From: Bradyrhizobium sp. 4
GTDB taxonomy: Bacteria; Pseudomonadota; Alphaproteobacteria; Rhizobiales; Xanthobacteraceae
Direction: 5' to 3'
Assembly: GCF_023100905.1 (NCBI RefSeq)
Contig: NZ_CP064686.1
Location: 3,100,001-3,164,000 of the forward strand
DNA length: 64,000 nt
Below, in pieces: positions 25,991 through 34,527 of the stretch (position 1 is the stretch's first letter; each line of letters opens with the position of its first letter). The notes under the pieces were generated by a model. The model was not told the origin of the DNA and did not search any database. It saw only the letters and a list, made by a program, of their open reading frames with translations. The translations under genes were made by a program, and so were the position numbers.

Positions 25991-27851
25991 AAGCCCTCCG
26001 GGTTACGCGGATCTTTGTCGAACGCGTCTGATACTTCTCCGCCGCGAGCTCGAACTCTTTTCGGGCGGCGGAGTCTTCCGTACGCACGAAGCCAAACTCC
26101 TCGTAGATCCCGGCGACGATGCCGTTCTTGGCCGTCGGAAGATAAATGCCGCGCACTTTCGCGCAGCCGGCGACCTCTGCAAGCCGAAAAATCTCGTTCA
26201 TGATCTCGTCCTCGACCTGGCGCTTAAGCACGCGGCAGCTCATGAGCCAGGTATCGAGAACGAAGACGCCGCCCTCGATCTTTGCAATGACCACAGAGAT
26301 GAGCCCGGAATCGCCGAACCGATCCTCGAGCCGCATCGTGAAGCACCGGTAGTCCGGCCTTTTCAGGAGCCCCTGGATCTCGGTTTCGGATCGACGGACC
26401 GTCGTCAGGTTGAACTGGTTGCTGCGCGCGATCAGCTGGGCAATGCGGGGTAGGTCGAGCGGGTCGAACTCCTTGATCGTGCCTCGCATCTCGAGCGAGG
26501 CGAGGTAGGCTGGCATGTCGGTTACGCTCGCCGCGAGCTCCGTACGTCGCCGTTCCTGCCCGTATTGCGCCGTCCGCTCGAGATCCTCCTCGGTGACGTT
26601 CCGTGGCTCGAAATGTCGCCCGGCCTGGAGGCGGCCGATGAACTCGGCGGGATCCGGCCCTAGGAGCACGCCTTCGACCTGGGGCTGAAACTGGCGCACG
26701 ATCTCGATCTCCGCCGGGTTGTCGTCGGCAAATACGAAGCTGTCCACGCCAACGCGGAGTTCATCCGCGATCCGCTGCAGGTTGTCGGACTTCGGGTCCC
26801 AATTGGCTTTGAAGGCCGCGAAGTGCTCCAGCCGGAGAACCATCTCGGGATGCTTCTCGAATACCTCGATCGCGCGCGCATGGTCGTTCTTGCTGCACAC
26901 CGCAAGCAGGACGCCGCGTTCGGAAAGCGCAAGGAGGTACTTCTGGAAAGCCTTGAAAGCTTCGCCGCGGGGAGACGAGTCCCCAAGTTCGATTCCCTCG
27001 ATACCGTCCTCCGCGATCACGCCGCCCCATAGCGTCTGATCGAGATCGAGCGCCAGCACCTTCTTCGGGCCTTGCTTACGGCAGGCGATCAGATGGCTTA
27101 GCTCTTGCGCGACGTCCACCAGAAAATCAGGTGAGCCGAGCTGCTTCGATTCGTACCATGCTCGCGCATCCTCCGCAGCCGTGATCCCTCGGCGTGCCGA
27201 GAGGAACTCGACGTCGCAGATTTGCACCTCAGCCGGGGCCCGGAGCCCGAGCTCAAGGTTCACCGCCTTGCGGAAACTCCAATCGGCCCCAAGCGTGCGC
27301 GAACGAAACGAGCCGAGATCGAGGTCGGCGGGTAGCGCAAGATTGGCGAGAATCACCGCCGCACCTGAGCGTTCGATGAAAGTCCGCGCGAGGTTGAGGA
27401 GCTGCTCCGCGGCGCCGACTGCAGCTTCGCGCTGATGTTTCACGGCATCGAGGAGCGAGCCCGAAAAGCGGCAATGGCTCGCGTTCGGCAGAATGAAGGC
27501 GAGATCCGGCTTGAAGGCGTATAGCGGACTCGAGCCGTCGAGGATTTCCGAGACGAAATTATCGTACTCGCCGAGGAAGCGTTCGCACTCGATTCCACGA
27601 ATGGCCAGGAGGTGTTCAACCAGTTCGTGCAACGGATACAGGTTGTAGCCGCCGATCAAGGCGAGTCGGAGTCTTGGCTGACCACTTTCGGTCGCATGTA
27701 GCTTCGCCTTTTTTCGAAGCGTCGACAGAAAGAACAGTTCGGAAAAACTCGCGGCCTCCCGCGAGCGGGCGGCGAGATGCCCCCAGAACGCGGCATCGCC
27801 GGACAGCGCTAAGGACTTGAGTTCGGCATCATTTACATGCCGGACCGGCAA
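25977..27851 (-). CDS. FkbH-like HAD-IIIC family enzyme
   Basis: 624 residues. The N-terminal ~190 residues resemble the SGNH-like region of FkbH proteins (LALIGGYNLYPLHELVEHLL). The HAD core follows at ~260 with KKVLALDLDQTLWGGVIAED, VLLAVCSKND, and FVFADDNPAEIEIV. The C-terminal ~150 residues are a GNAT-like domain. Characterised FkbH enzymes dephosphorylate 1,3-bisphosphoglycerate and load the glyceryl group onto an ACP. The next gene is that ACP. The start is uncertain: TTG 27851 has no clear ribosome site; GGAGG lies further up before an in-frame ATT, so a slightly longer N-terminus is possible. Confidence 0.85.
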   Translation of the reverse strand: MPVRHVNDAELKSLALSGDAAFWGHLAARSREAASFSELFFLSTLRKKAKLHATESGQPRLRLALIGGYNLYPLHELVEHLLAIRGIECERFLGEYDNFVSEILDGSSPLYAFKPDLAFILPNASHCRFSGSLLDAVKHQREAAVGAAEQLLNLARTFIERSGAAVILANLALPADLDLGSFRSRTLGADWSFRKAVNLELGLRAPAEVQICDVEFLSARRGITAAEDARAWYESKQLGSPDFLVDVAQELSHLIACRKQGPKKVLALDLDQTLWGGVIAEDGIEGIELGDSSPRGEAFKAFQKYLLALSERGVLLAVCSKNDHARAIEVFEKHPEMVLRLEHFAAFKANWDPKSDNLQRIADELRVGVDSFVFADDNPAEIEIVRQFQPQVEGVLLGPDPAEFIGRLQAGRHFEPRNVTEEDLERTAQYGQERRRTELAASVTDMPAYLASLEMRGTIKEFDPLDLPRIAQLIARSNQFNLTTVRRSETEIQGLLKRPDYRCFTMRLEDRFGDSGLISVVIAKIEGGVFVLDTWLMSCRVLKRQVEDEIMNEIFRLAEVAGCAKVRGIYLPTAKNGIVAGIYEEFGFVRTEDSAARKEFELAAEKYQTRSTKIRVTRRAYEAG

Positions 27852-27917
27852 AACGGGGACAGCGGCGAGAATAGCGAGCCTCCACCCAGAAAAGAAGCAT
27901 CGTTTGATTGTCAGTCA

Positions 27918-27985
27918 CATTAAATAATGATAATGTTCAGGTCAATTAAATATATTTAGCGCATTAAATTAAGGTGAAATAAATA
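27918..27985. promoter_or_regulatory. divergent AT-rich promoter between FkbH and GNAT genes
   Basis: 68 bp dominated by A/T: acattaaataatgataatgt, caattaaatatatttagc and gcattaaattaaggtg. It contains three ATTAAAT/TTAAAT-type blocks and separates two divergent operons whose products probably work together, so a shared regulator is likely. Confidence 0.5.
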
Positions 27986-27986
27986 G

Positions 27987-28610
27987 ATGACGGCGCATAT
28001 GGGATCAAAGCCGCCGAGCTCGGGCACGCTTGCCTCCAAGACTGAGAATCTCGAACGGCTTCTTGAGGGAAACAACCTGGTCCTTCGAGAGGTCCGGCTG
28101 GAGGACTCCGCGCAAATCATCGCTTGGCGGAACGATCCCGTTCTCGGCAAGTTCATGACCCGCGAAAAGTTGACCTTGACCCAGCAGGAAGAGTTTTTCC
28201 GAAGTTACCAGGCGAGGGCGGACGACTACTATTTCATTGCGGAGTTCAAGCGCTCGAGAAAACCGGCTGCCAGCATCGCCCTTGCGAACCTGGATTTCGC
28301 GGCGAAACGCGGCGAGGTGGCGCGGTTGATCGTCGATCCGGGTGCGCGCCTCTTTCTGGCCGAGATATTCGATCTGCTTTTAGTCTTCGCGTTCGCGCAG
28401 CTTGGGCTTTCGGTCGTCGTAGCCAACGTGCAAAGCAAGAACGGGCCTGCGAAGAACTTCCATATTCGCCTTGGCTTCCAAATCGAAAAGATTTTGCCGA
28501 AGGCTTGGTGGAACGGCGACGACGTGATTACGTTTCGGATGTCGCGCGAAGATTATCCGCGGTTGAAGCAGGCCTGGTCGGCGCTGCTCCTTGATGCGCG
28601 GGAAGGTTAA
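27987..28610 (+). CDS. GNAT-family N-acetyltransferase (RimJ/RimL-like)
   Basis: 207 residues. After a 30-residue N-terminal tail the acetyltransferase-3 domain begins at LVLREVRLEDSAQIIAWRND and includes FIAEFKRSRKPAASIALANL, the acyl-CoA-binding region (RLIVDPGARLFLAEIFDLLL), VVANVQSKNGPAKNFHIRLG and the terminal FQIEKILPKAWW. The layout resembles PseH/RimL enzymes that acylate amino sugars or protein N-termini. Divergent from the FkbH/ACP pair and followed by a VOC gene, it may transfer an ACP-bound acyl group to an amino sugar of the surface polysaccharide (inference). Confidence 0.8.
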   Translation: MTAHMGSKPPSSGTLASKTENLERLLEGNNLVLREVRLEDSAQIIAWRNDPVLGKFMTREKLTLTQQEEFFRSYQARADDYYFIAEFKRSRKPAASIALANLDFAAKRGEVARLIVDPGARLFLAEIFDLLLVFAFAQLGLSVVVANVQSKNGPAKNFHIRLGFQIEKILPKAWWNGDDVITFRMSREDYPRLKQAWSALLLDAREG

Positions 28611-28705
28611 CTGCCCCCAGCAACTGGCCAGAGCAACGGAAGCAGCGCATCGCGCTTCCGGACGCACCCGTCTCGTTGCGCTGGCAAGGGAAGAAGGAAT
28701 AGCAG

Positions 28706-29104
28706 ATGGACTTGCATTTTCATCATTTGGGAATGGCTTGCCGAAAGATCGCGGCGGAGTTGCCGGAACTCGCGATAGCTGGCTACAGGCCTGAAGGACC
28801 GATATTCGAGGACCCGATCCAGCAAGTTCGGATCCAGTTCGTGTCAGGCGGCGGTCCGCGCCTGGAACTCATTGAGCCGGCCGGCGCACAATCGCCGGTG
28901 GAGGGTATCCTTAAGCGCGGCGGCAAATTCTATCATCTTGCTTACGAAGTGGGGCGGCTCGACGACGCGATCGCTTGCTTCAGGGAGCGGCAGTATCTTC
29001 CCGTATCGCCGCCTGCGCCCGCGGTCGCGTTCGACATGCGTCGCATAGTGTTTCTCGCCTCCGCGACGCGCACACTCATCGAGCTCATCGAGGCTAGGAC
29101 CTAG
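28706..29104 (+). CDS. VOC (glyoxalase/epimerase-like) family protein
   Basis: 132 residues with two beta-alpha-beta-beta-beta modules. It starts MDLHFHHLGMACRKI, the metal-binding His of the first module, and has RLELIEPAG, FYHLAYEVG (second metal histidine) and TLIELIEAR (Glu ligand). It resembles methylmalonyl-CoA epimerase-like VOC proteins; the true reaction is unknown. AAGGAA lies just upstream of ATG 28706. Its last 11 bp overlap the convergent Rossmann-like gene. Confidence 0.75.
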   Translation: MDLHFHHLGMACRKIAAELPELAIAGYRPEGPIFEDPIQQVRIQFVSGGGPRLELIEPAGAQSPVEGILKRGGKFYHLAYEVGRLDDAIACFRERQYLPVSPPAPAVAFDMRRIVFLASATRTLIELIEART

Positions 29105-30185
29105 TTTGAATTGGCGAAAGCTCGACGAGGGGCCGAGTAACGAGTTGCGCGAATCCGTCAGACGAAACGGTTCTACTGCGCCGAACCCACTCAGCAGCGC
29201 GGAGCCCGCCTGCCTGCAGCCTCACGATCGGTTCAGGGCCGATCTCCGACAGGAGAATGCCCATGTGCCCCAATGCAGGAGGCGCTGTTGGCCAAACGGC
29301 CAATCCATTGGCTGACAATACGGTTCGATCCATATCGCCCCAGAACTGCACGATAACCCCGCCGGCGGGCGCGCAAGCAGCAAGGTGCGCTGCTTCCGGC
29401 GAACCGATACGAGGCTGAGCCGCCGGTCGCAGCGCAACGATGATTCCGTCCCACTCGTCGCGATACACAGCTTGGACGCTGTCAAAGGTTTCCACGCTCG
29501 CTCCACAGTTCGCGAGACCGGCGCGAAGCGAGCCAACAAAGTCATTGTCACACAGCACACCAATGCGATTCTTGTACACGGGTAAACCGCAATCGTGAAG
29601 TTGCTTCACGCACAGTGGACCGAGAAATGAGAAGACGTCGACTGCCGGGTGGCGTTCGTTCACGCCGACGATTGGAATTCCGCGCCGCAAGCATGCTTCC
29701 ATGTCGAGGTCGTTGGGGCGATATTCCCAAGCCTCGAACATCAACGCGATAACGGCCTCCTTTGGTAACTTATCAATTAGCGCAGCGGTAAGAGGCCGAA
29801 GATGGCCGCTGTTGGTTACAATATCCGTTTGATTGAGAATATCCGGGGTGATCTGCTCCAAGACGTCGATGCGATCGGCCACACCGACCGAATCTGCAAG
29901 CTCCAGAGTCTGTTGCCTGGCATCGCCTGGTGTTCCGTGCCGCGTAGGTTTCGTGAAGGCATAGACGTGCCTGGCTCCGGCCATCGCTGCCAGCACGGCC
30001 GTCACGGCATACGCGCCCGTCGCAGCCTCAGTGAGAACCGTTAATTCCGACAGGTCTAAGAGCGTTGCCGTTAGCGCTCGGCTCATCAAGGCTCCTAGAC
30101 GCGGGAGTGAGAATCCTGGTCGCAAGGCCGTCTCGAAGCCAGGCCGCAATTGCCTGAATGTTGCTCCGGTCTCGGTTCCGGTCAT
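29094..30185 (-). CDS. Rossmann-like protein of unknown function in FkbH cluster
   Basis: About 363 residues. A likely nucleotide-binding turn is TEAATGAYAVTAVLAAMAGA, which resembles a G-x-G-x-x-A strand-turn-helix; then DIVTNSGHLRPLTAALIDKL, GIPIVGVNERHPAVDVFSFL, and a second alpha/beta half starting NRIGVLCDNDFVGSLRAGLA. The ordering recalls D-2-hydroxyacid or adenosylhomocysteine-type two-domain enzymes, but no full family signature is present and I do not assign an activity. It converges on the VOC gene. An AT-rich tract (30305-30349) lies upstream in the promoter position. A GTG at 30215 is an alternative start. Confidence 0.65.
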   Translation of the reverse strand: MTGTETGATFRQLRPGFETALRPGFSLPRLGALMSRALTATLLDLSELTVLTEAATGAYAVTAVLAAMAGARHVYAFTKPTRHGTPGDARQQTLELADSVGVADRIDVLEQITPDILNQTDIVTNSGHLRPLTAALIDKLPKEAVIALMFEAWEYRPNDLDMEACLRRGIPIVGVNERHPAVDVFSFLGPLCVKQLHDCGLPVYKNRIGVLCDNDFVGSLRAGLANCGASVETFDSVQAVYRDEWDGIIVALRPAAQPRIGSPEAAHLAACAPAGGVIVQFWGDMDRTVLSANGLAVWPTAPPALGHMGILLSEIGPEPIVRLQAGGLRAAEWVRRSRTVSSDGFAQLVTRPLVELSPIQTRS

Positions 30186-30304
30186 GAATTGACTTTCGTT
30201 TTTACCACTTCGCACGAGCGATGCTTTGTGCGCCGCCTATGTGGTCGAGCTGCCGTGAGCTCGTTGTGCGCCGAAAAGGTTTTATAAGCGAAAGCTACTT
30301 GCGA

Positions 30305-30349
30305 GTTAATTGATGTATTTATGTTTATAATATTGCTAATTTAATGTCA
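30305..30349 (-). promoter_or_regulatory. AT-rich tract upstream of Rossmann-like gene
   Basis: Run including gttaattgatgtatttatgt, ttataatattgc and taatttaatgtc, about 120-165 bp before the leftward gene start and 200 bp before the rightward Tat pseudogene. Same style as the other AT tracts in the accessory region. Confidence 0.4.
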
Positions 30350-30552
30350 ATGACGGGCCGTGACCGCGCTCTGGCCGAGACGGCGCGGTAGTAGTGCAAC
30401 CTCAATGCTCGTAATGGACTGTGCGACCGGGTCGCCGTTGAGGGCTATGCTGTGACGGCGGGTCGTCATTTTAAATCGTTGAATTAACGGATTTAACTTG
30501 CCGTATGTCCATTCTGGCATATTTTTATCTCAACGACGATTGGAGGACACTG

Positions 30553-30774
30553 ATGACCCACCTGGATACCAACGCGAAGATCGTCGTGAGTTCCTGAAGA
30601 GCTGCGGAAAATTTGCCGCCGTCACCCCTCCCTGCCATGACGCTGTTGCTGTCCACCTCTCTGACTTCAACCGCCATACCAGTTCAGGCAGCCGTATTGT
30701 GCATGGCAATAATGGCTACGGCAGCGGCGGCGGTGACGGCAGTCCTAACAATAAAGAGGATCGCGATCGCTAGA
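30553..30774 (+). pseudogene. Tat-signal small protein, doubly frameshifted paralogue
   Basis: GGAGGACACTG precedes ATG 30553. The ATG frame gives MTHLDTNA, the next frame gives EDRREFLKSCGKFAAVTP, and the ATG frame resumes with AMTLLLSTSLTSTAI. Spliced together these match the N-terminus of the intact gene at 33390 (DDRRAFLKTCGRFAAVTP, then VITLLLSTSLTSTAI). Two compensating indels therefore shift only the twin-arginine part. It is either a decayed copy or a gene with sequencing errors. Confidence 0.65.
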
Positions 30775-30820
30775 TTTTGCGGTCCATGGACGGCTGCGCC
30801 GTGTCGGGGCCACGCCGTGC

Positions 30821-31162
30821 TCAACCGGTCCGGCGGCGCTTTTGGCTGGATGAGCGGCTAATCAATAGATCGTTCAACTTCTTGCCGGCTCGAAGCTGCG
30901 CTTTCAGCCATCGGGGTTGCTTACCGCGACCGGACCAAGTCTCGGATGGGTTTTTCGGGTTCTGATACTTCGGCAGTACTGGCGGGTAGGGGCGGCGCGC
31001 ACGTTCCTCGTTTGGGGCTCCGGAAGTTCCCTCGATCCTGCGGAGTCGCTCTTCGAGCTTGGCCTTTTCCGCAATCATTCTCCGACTTAGAACAGTCGTC
31101 ACTTCATCGTAAAGCCGCCACAGCTCGGCTGTGGTTGCAGATGCCCACTCGTCGTTCCCCAT
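30821..31162 (-). CDS. H-NS family nucleoid-associated protein
   Basis: 113 residues. The N-terminal half is a helical oligomerisation region (TTAELWRLYDEVTTVLSRRM, then EKAKLEERLRRIEG). The C-terminus carries the H-NS DNA-binding core YQNPKNPSETWSGRGKQPRW followed by LKAQLRAGKKLNDLLI, the AT-hook-like minor-groove motif. Proteins of this HvrA/H-NS-like group bind AT-rich DNA and silence horizontally acquired genes. Encoded amid many AT-rich promoters, it is a plausible local silencer. ATG 31162 is preferred; GTG 31177 is an alternative. Confidence 0.85.
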   Translation of the reverse strand: MGNDEWASATTAELWRLYDEVTTVLSRRMIAEKAKLEERLRRIEGTSGAPNEERARRPYPPVLPKYQNPKNPSETWSGRGKQPRWLKAQLRAGKKLNDLLISRSSSQKRRRTG

Positions 31163-31277
31163 GGAAGCCGTCCCCACTACTTCCGATTTGAAATAGGAGG
31201 GGGGCTTATCAGGTCGAAGCCCGGTCGGGCAAGCCTGATCGGCCTGCGCCGAGTGTGCGGTGCAGTACTTTTGGGGG

Positions 31278-31463
31278 CTACCAGCCGGGCCTGTGCCTTC
31301 GACCGGCCGGTCGCCTCCCAGCCGGTCTCCGCCGGCGGACCCTTCGCATCGGGCCGAGCAAGCGCTGCTCGGCCATCGACACGCGACTACGTAAATTCTG
31401 CAATTCGGTGAATTGAACGATCAGAGATTCATGCGTTTGCCGCAAAACAGCCGAAGAATACAT
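31278..31463 (-). CDS. small coiled-coil protein, family of three in window
   Basis: 61 residues. AGGTGG sits 5 nt before the ATG. The N-terminal ~37 residues (VLRQTHESLIVQFTELQNLR, then SRVSMAEQRLL) form a predicted coiled coil, followed by an Arg-rich tail. The pattern V-L-R-Q...L-x-x-Q-x-x-E-L-x-x-L-R-x-x-V resembles the small proteins at 34091 and 46810. Function unknown. Confidence 0.45.
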   Translation of the reverse strand: MYSSAVLRQTHESLIVQFTELQNLRSRVSMAEQRLLGPMRRVRRRRPAGRRPAGRRHRPGW

Positions 31464-32122
31464 ATGACCACCTACTCATTACCAGCGATGACCCGTGACC
31501 GCAGATTGAAGTTTGCCGGGTTAGCGAAAATGTCGCCCGAACTTTGCTGACCAGGTTTTCATCGGTGCTACTGCCGAAGCAGAGCCGTTATCGTTCGAGA
31601 CGTCTGATTAATGGTTGGAAAATTCTCCTCATATTGAGGTTGAATGAATAGTATTACTTTTTGAGCCTCCTCTTCGAGTTATGGGTCGAGGCTTTTCAGC
31701 TGCCTCACTCCGCTCAAGTTTGTCGAATGTTAGATTGGAATCATGAATGTGACTATATATCGTTCGTAATAAGTGGTTGGTGATGAGCTTGATGGCGGTT
31801 AACCAATCCTGACAAGGCAGCCACATACTGGAGCGCCAGATCTGCGGGAGAGTTTTGCAGATCATCGCCAGCTGAGAAGGCGCTGTTTTGTAGATGAATC
31901 GGCTGCTTCGGATTTCCCATGGAGGACCGCAATCCTACGGTGCTGCACGCATTCTCAAAGCGAGTTACAGTGGTGTGGCCATCATGCGTTGCCGATGCGG
32001 GCCGTGCCGAATTGACAGTGCGGCGTTTTGGCAGAACGGATTGGTTGTGCTTCCCGCGCGTCTTGAGGTGAATGCAGGAATAAAAACTGCCGCGCGGGGT
32101 ATCAGGAATAGGCAGGGGAAGC
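31464..32122. other. 659-bp stretch without recognisable gene
   Basis: Several frames are open on both strands but none has both a ribosome site and a plausible protein composition. The last part must contain the promoter of the LuxR-type gene. No repeats or RNA-like structures stand out. Confidence 0.35.
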
Positions 32123-32869
32123 ATGCGCCGCATCAGAGTCGTCATCGCGGATCGGCACCCGATCGTCTTGCAGGGGATCAGCAGCGTCCTTGCGGCGCAG
32201 CGCGATTTTGCGATCGTGGCCGCCTGCGCCGATACTGCAAGCTGCATTGGGGCCATCCGACTTCTGGTGCCCGACATTGCACTGGTCGATATTGCAATGC
32301 CCAGTATCAGTCGACCGGACATTCTGGCTATCGCAAACACCGCTGGCCAAGGTACCCGGGTCATTTTCTTCGCTGAAAAGGCCGGCGATCAAACGTTGCA
32401 GACGCTGGCCGCGGGCCGCGCCTGCCTCGTCCTCACGAGGGATGCTGAGCCGGAGATGCTGGTCGCGACCCTGAGGAAGGTTGCGGAACGCCAGGGACCG
32501 GCATCGCGGTCGCCGTGCACAGGTGGCGAGGGCCGTGGGGAGTCTCACACCGGTGAGGAAAAGGCTCCGACGCAGCTGACCGACCGGGAGCGGCAGATCA
32601 TAAGACTTGTATCGGAGGGGCTGTCGAACAAGGAGATTGGGCGTTTCCTGAGCATTACCGATGGTACGATCAAAGTCCACCTTCACCACATCTTCCAGAA
32701 GCTCGATATCAGCAATCGAACAGTTCTCGCGGCATTTGCAATTTCGCAAAACGGGAAACATGCGGCCGCACCTGAACTCGCCTCTTCCGGCCTACTACAG
32801 CAGGATTCGGCGGTTCGAAACGACGAGGACGTCAAGCGCAGCAATGTCCTTCCGGAACGCACGCGTTAG
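32123..32869 (+). CDS. NarL/FixJ-type LuxR family response regulator
   Basis: 248 residues, AGGGGAAGC before ATG. The receiver domain (IRVVIADRHPIVLQGISSVL) has the acidic D10 region and a phosphorylatable Asp in ALVDIAMPS; the usual switch lysine near beta-5 is replaced by the RACLVLTRD region, so phosphorylation output may be altered. A Gly/Ser linker leads to the GerE-type HTH LTDRERQIIRLVSEGLSNKE and GTIKVHLHHIFQKL. No partner kinase lies next to it. A ~45-residue C-terminal extension has no recognised motif. It probably activates or represses local accessory genes. Confidence 0.85.
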   Translation: MRRIRVVIADRHPIVLQGISSVLAAQRDFAIVAACADTASCIGAIRLLVPDIALVDIAMPSISRPDILAIANTAGQGTRVIFFAEKAGDQTLQTLAAGRACLVLTRDAEPEMLVATLRKVAERQGPASRSPCTGGEGRGESHTGEEKAPTQLTDRERQIIRLVSEGLSNKEIGRFLSITDGTIKVHLHHIFQKLDISNRTVLAAFAISQNGKHAAAPELASSGLLQQDSAVRNDEDVKRSNVLPERTR

Positions 32870-32881
32870 CTGGACATCGCA

Positions 32882-33163
32882 TCATGCTGGGCCGTGAGCA
32901 TCGGTTGCGGCGCGCAGATGCTCGGCCATGTTGCGGCAGGCTCCTTCGGCCTCAGCCAATGTTCGGAAGGGCGACCCGCTGATCTTGATCGCGCCATTGT
33001 TCTCGTAGAGTGGTCGCCAACTCGCCAGGTACCCGGAGCGTCCGTGAAAGCCCCGACCGGTAGGGCTCTCCAGGCTGATCACAAACGAGAAGCCATGGCC
33101 GCTCGCGCTCCAGATCTCCATGTTTTCGATGGGCCGGTGAAATTGCAGTGGCATGGCAATCAT
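32882..33163 (-). CDS. conserved hypothetical protein
   Basis: 93 residues. IWSASGHGFSFVISLE, a GRSGYLASWRPLYENN block and IKISGSPFRTLAEAEGACRN suggest a small alpha/beta protein with an E-A-E-x-A-C helix. Its composition is that of a real soluble protein and I recall similar short proteins in bradyrhizobia, but no function is known. It converges on the LuxR-type gene, 12 bp apart. Start could also be the downstream ATG at 33154. Confidence 0.6.
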   Translation of the reverse strand: MIAMPLQFHRPIENMEIWSASGHGFSFVISLESPTGRGFHGRSGYLASWRPLYENNGAIKISGSPFRTLAEAEGACRNMAEHLRAATDAHGPA

Positions 33164-33186
33164 CCGTCGTGCGCTGCCCTTAATCA

Positions 33187-33377
33187 AGCTAATCAGATAT
33201 ATGCATATTAAATATTAGTTTGACACTCCAGATTGGGGTCCCGGCTCCGGGGCGAGCAAGCCCGAGGCCATGCTGGCAATCTGCCGGCGGCGCACGCCTC
33301 GCAATCTCCATTTTTCAAACAAAATTTTGGTTGAAAGTCTATTTAATATATAATACCAATAAAGCAAATTAAATCAA
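33187..33377. promoter_or_regulatory. AT-rich tracts upstream of Tat-signal gene
   Basis: AT-rich patches at 33187-33222 (aatcagatatatgcatatta, then aatattagtttgac) and 33310-33377 (ttcaaacaaaattttgg, then atttaatatataatacc and gcaaattaaatc) flank ~85 bp of GC-rich sequence. They lie between the divergent hypothetical gene and the Tat-signal gene and probably contain both promoters. Confidence 0.45.
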
Positions 33378-33389
33378 GGGGAGCGCATC

Positions 33390-33878
33390 GTGACTCAAGG
33401 CGGCAATGAAGATGACGACCGGCGGGCGTTCCTGAAAACCTGCGGAAGATTCGCGGCCGTGACACCCCCCGTCATAACGCTGCTGCTGTCGACCTCGCTG
33501 ACCTCGACAGCCATCGCACGTTCAGGCGGACAGAACGGAGCAACGCATGGCGATGACAGGGACCAGTCATTCTTCGACAACGATCGTCCGTCCTCTGCGG
33601 CCTCGGGGTCCTCTGGCGGCGGGTCACCTGGAGGTAGTGGCGGACCTGGGGGGCGCCGTGGTGGCTCATCTGCTGCTGGAAAGCCATCCGGCGGGGGCGG
33701 CAGATCGGGCGGAGCGACCGCTGGCAAAGGACCTTTCGCGACGGGAGGGAACTCCGGAAATCCGGCCGCATATGGAGGGGTCGATTGTGCAGATGAAGAA
33801 GACGACGAGCGGAGGCACAAGCCCGAGTGCGAGCGAGCCGCCTCTCGACTTTCGAGCGCAACCCGCTCCGAGCCTTAA
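33390..33878 (+). CDS. small Tat-signal, glycine/serine-rich protein
   Basis: 162 residues from GTG after GGGGAGCGCATC. The N-terminus DDRRAFLKTCGRFAAVTPPV and LLLSTSLTSTAIA is a twin-arginine export signal with R-R-x-F-L-K and an A-x-A-type cleavage region. The mature part is low-complexity Gly/Ser (GGGSPGGSGGPGGRRGG) ending in an acidic, Cys-containing segment (GVDCADEEDDERRHKPECE). Such proteins are frequent but uncharacterised in bradyrhizobia. A frameshifted paralogue lies at 30553. Confidence 0.7.
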   Translation: MTQGGNEDDDRRAFLKTCGRFAAVTPPVITLLLSTSLTSTAIARSGGQNGATHGDDRDQSFFDNDRPSSAASGSSGGGSPGGSGGPGGRRGGSSAAGKPSGGGGRSGGATAGKGPFATGGNSGNPAAYGGVDCADEEDDERRHKPECERAASRLSSATRSEP

Positions 33879-34090
33879 CAACGGTTCGATCCGCTGTTGT
33901 TGCAAGCTGAGCAGTCAGACCCAATGCAGCGTGCCGTGCGCCGGGGCACATGAGTACTTTTTTAACACGCCGCCGCATCGTCATCGGCAACGCAGCATGC
34001 CGAATTAGTCGCGTTTTCCTTTGATTTCACATTTTTTGGCCACGTCAAAGCTGGCGGAATTCTCGCGGACATATTGCTAGGAGACCTCAC

Positions 34091-34300
34091 ATGAAAATCT
34101 GCGCTCGAGTGGACAACCCTGCCGCTGTTCTTCGCCAGCGTCTCGAAGCGCTTGCCTCTCAACTCGCAGAACTTGAGAGTCTCAGGGACTGGGTGGATCG
34201 AGAAGAGAACCATCAGCGCGAGCTGCGCCAGTCCGGCTATCTCAGACGACGAGCAAGCTCAGAGTGCAACCGAGCGGTCGCTGCAACGTCGCAGATCTAA
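34091..34300 (+). CDS. small coiled-coil protein
   Basis: 69 residues. AGGAGA lies 8 nt before ATG. AVLRQRLEALASQLAELESL and RDWVDREENHQRELRQ form a long amphipathic helix, followed by a basic tail. It resembles the proteins at 31278 and 46810 in the V-L-R-Q and E-L-x-x-L-R-x-x-V pattern. Function unknown; oligomeric adaptor or regulator would fit the shape only. Confidence 0.5.
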   Translation: MKICARVDNPAAVLRQRLEALASQLAELESLRDWVDREENHQRELRQSGYLRRRASSECNRAVAATSQI

Positions 34301-34527
34301 AGCTCCGCCTGGTCGCAACCCATCAAATTATTTCAGCGAGAGTCCGAAAGCGTACGGATGTTTCGAATTTAATCGATCATATTTGGCTTCGGCAGGGGCC
34401 GAGCGGTTCATCCGCAGCAGCCTCCGGTCACGCCGAGAACAGGGGCGCTGGTTTTCTGGCGCAGTACGTGCCGGGAGCAAAGAGTCTTCAATCCATTAAC
34501 TAGTTTCGCTCGAAAGGATGAAAGCTC

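Noticed and set aside
33472..33990. 172-codon minus-strand frame opposite the Tat-signal gene
   Set aside because: The plus strand has a ribosome site and a twin-arginine signal shared with a paralogue; the opposite frame is Arg/His-rich shadow.
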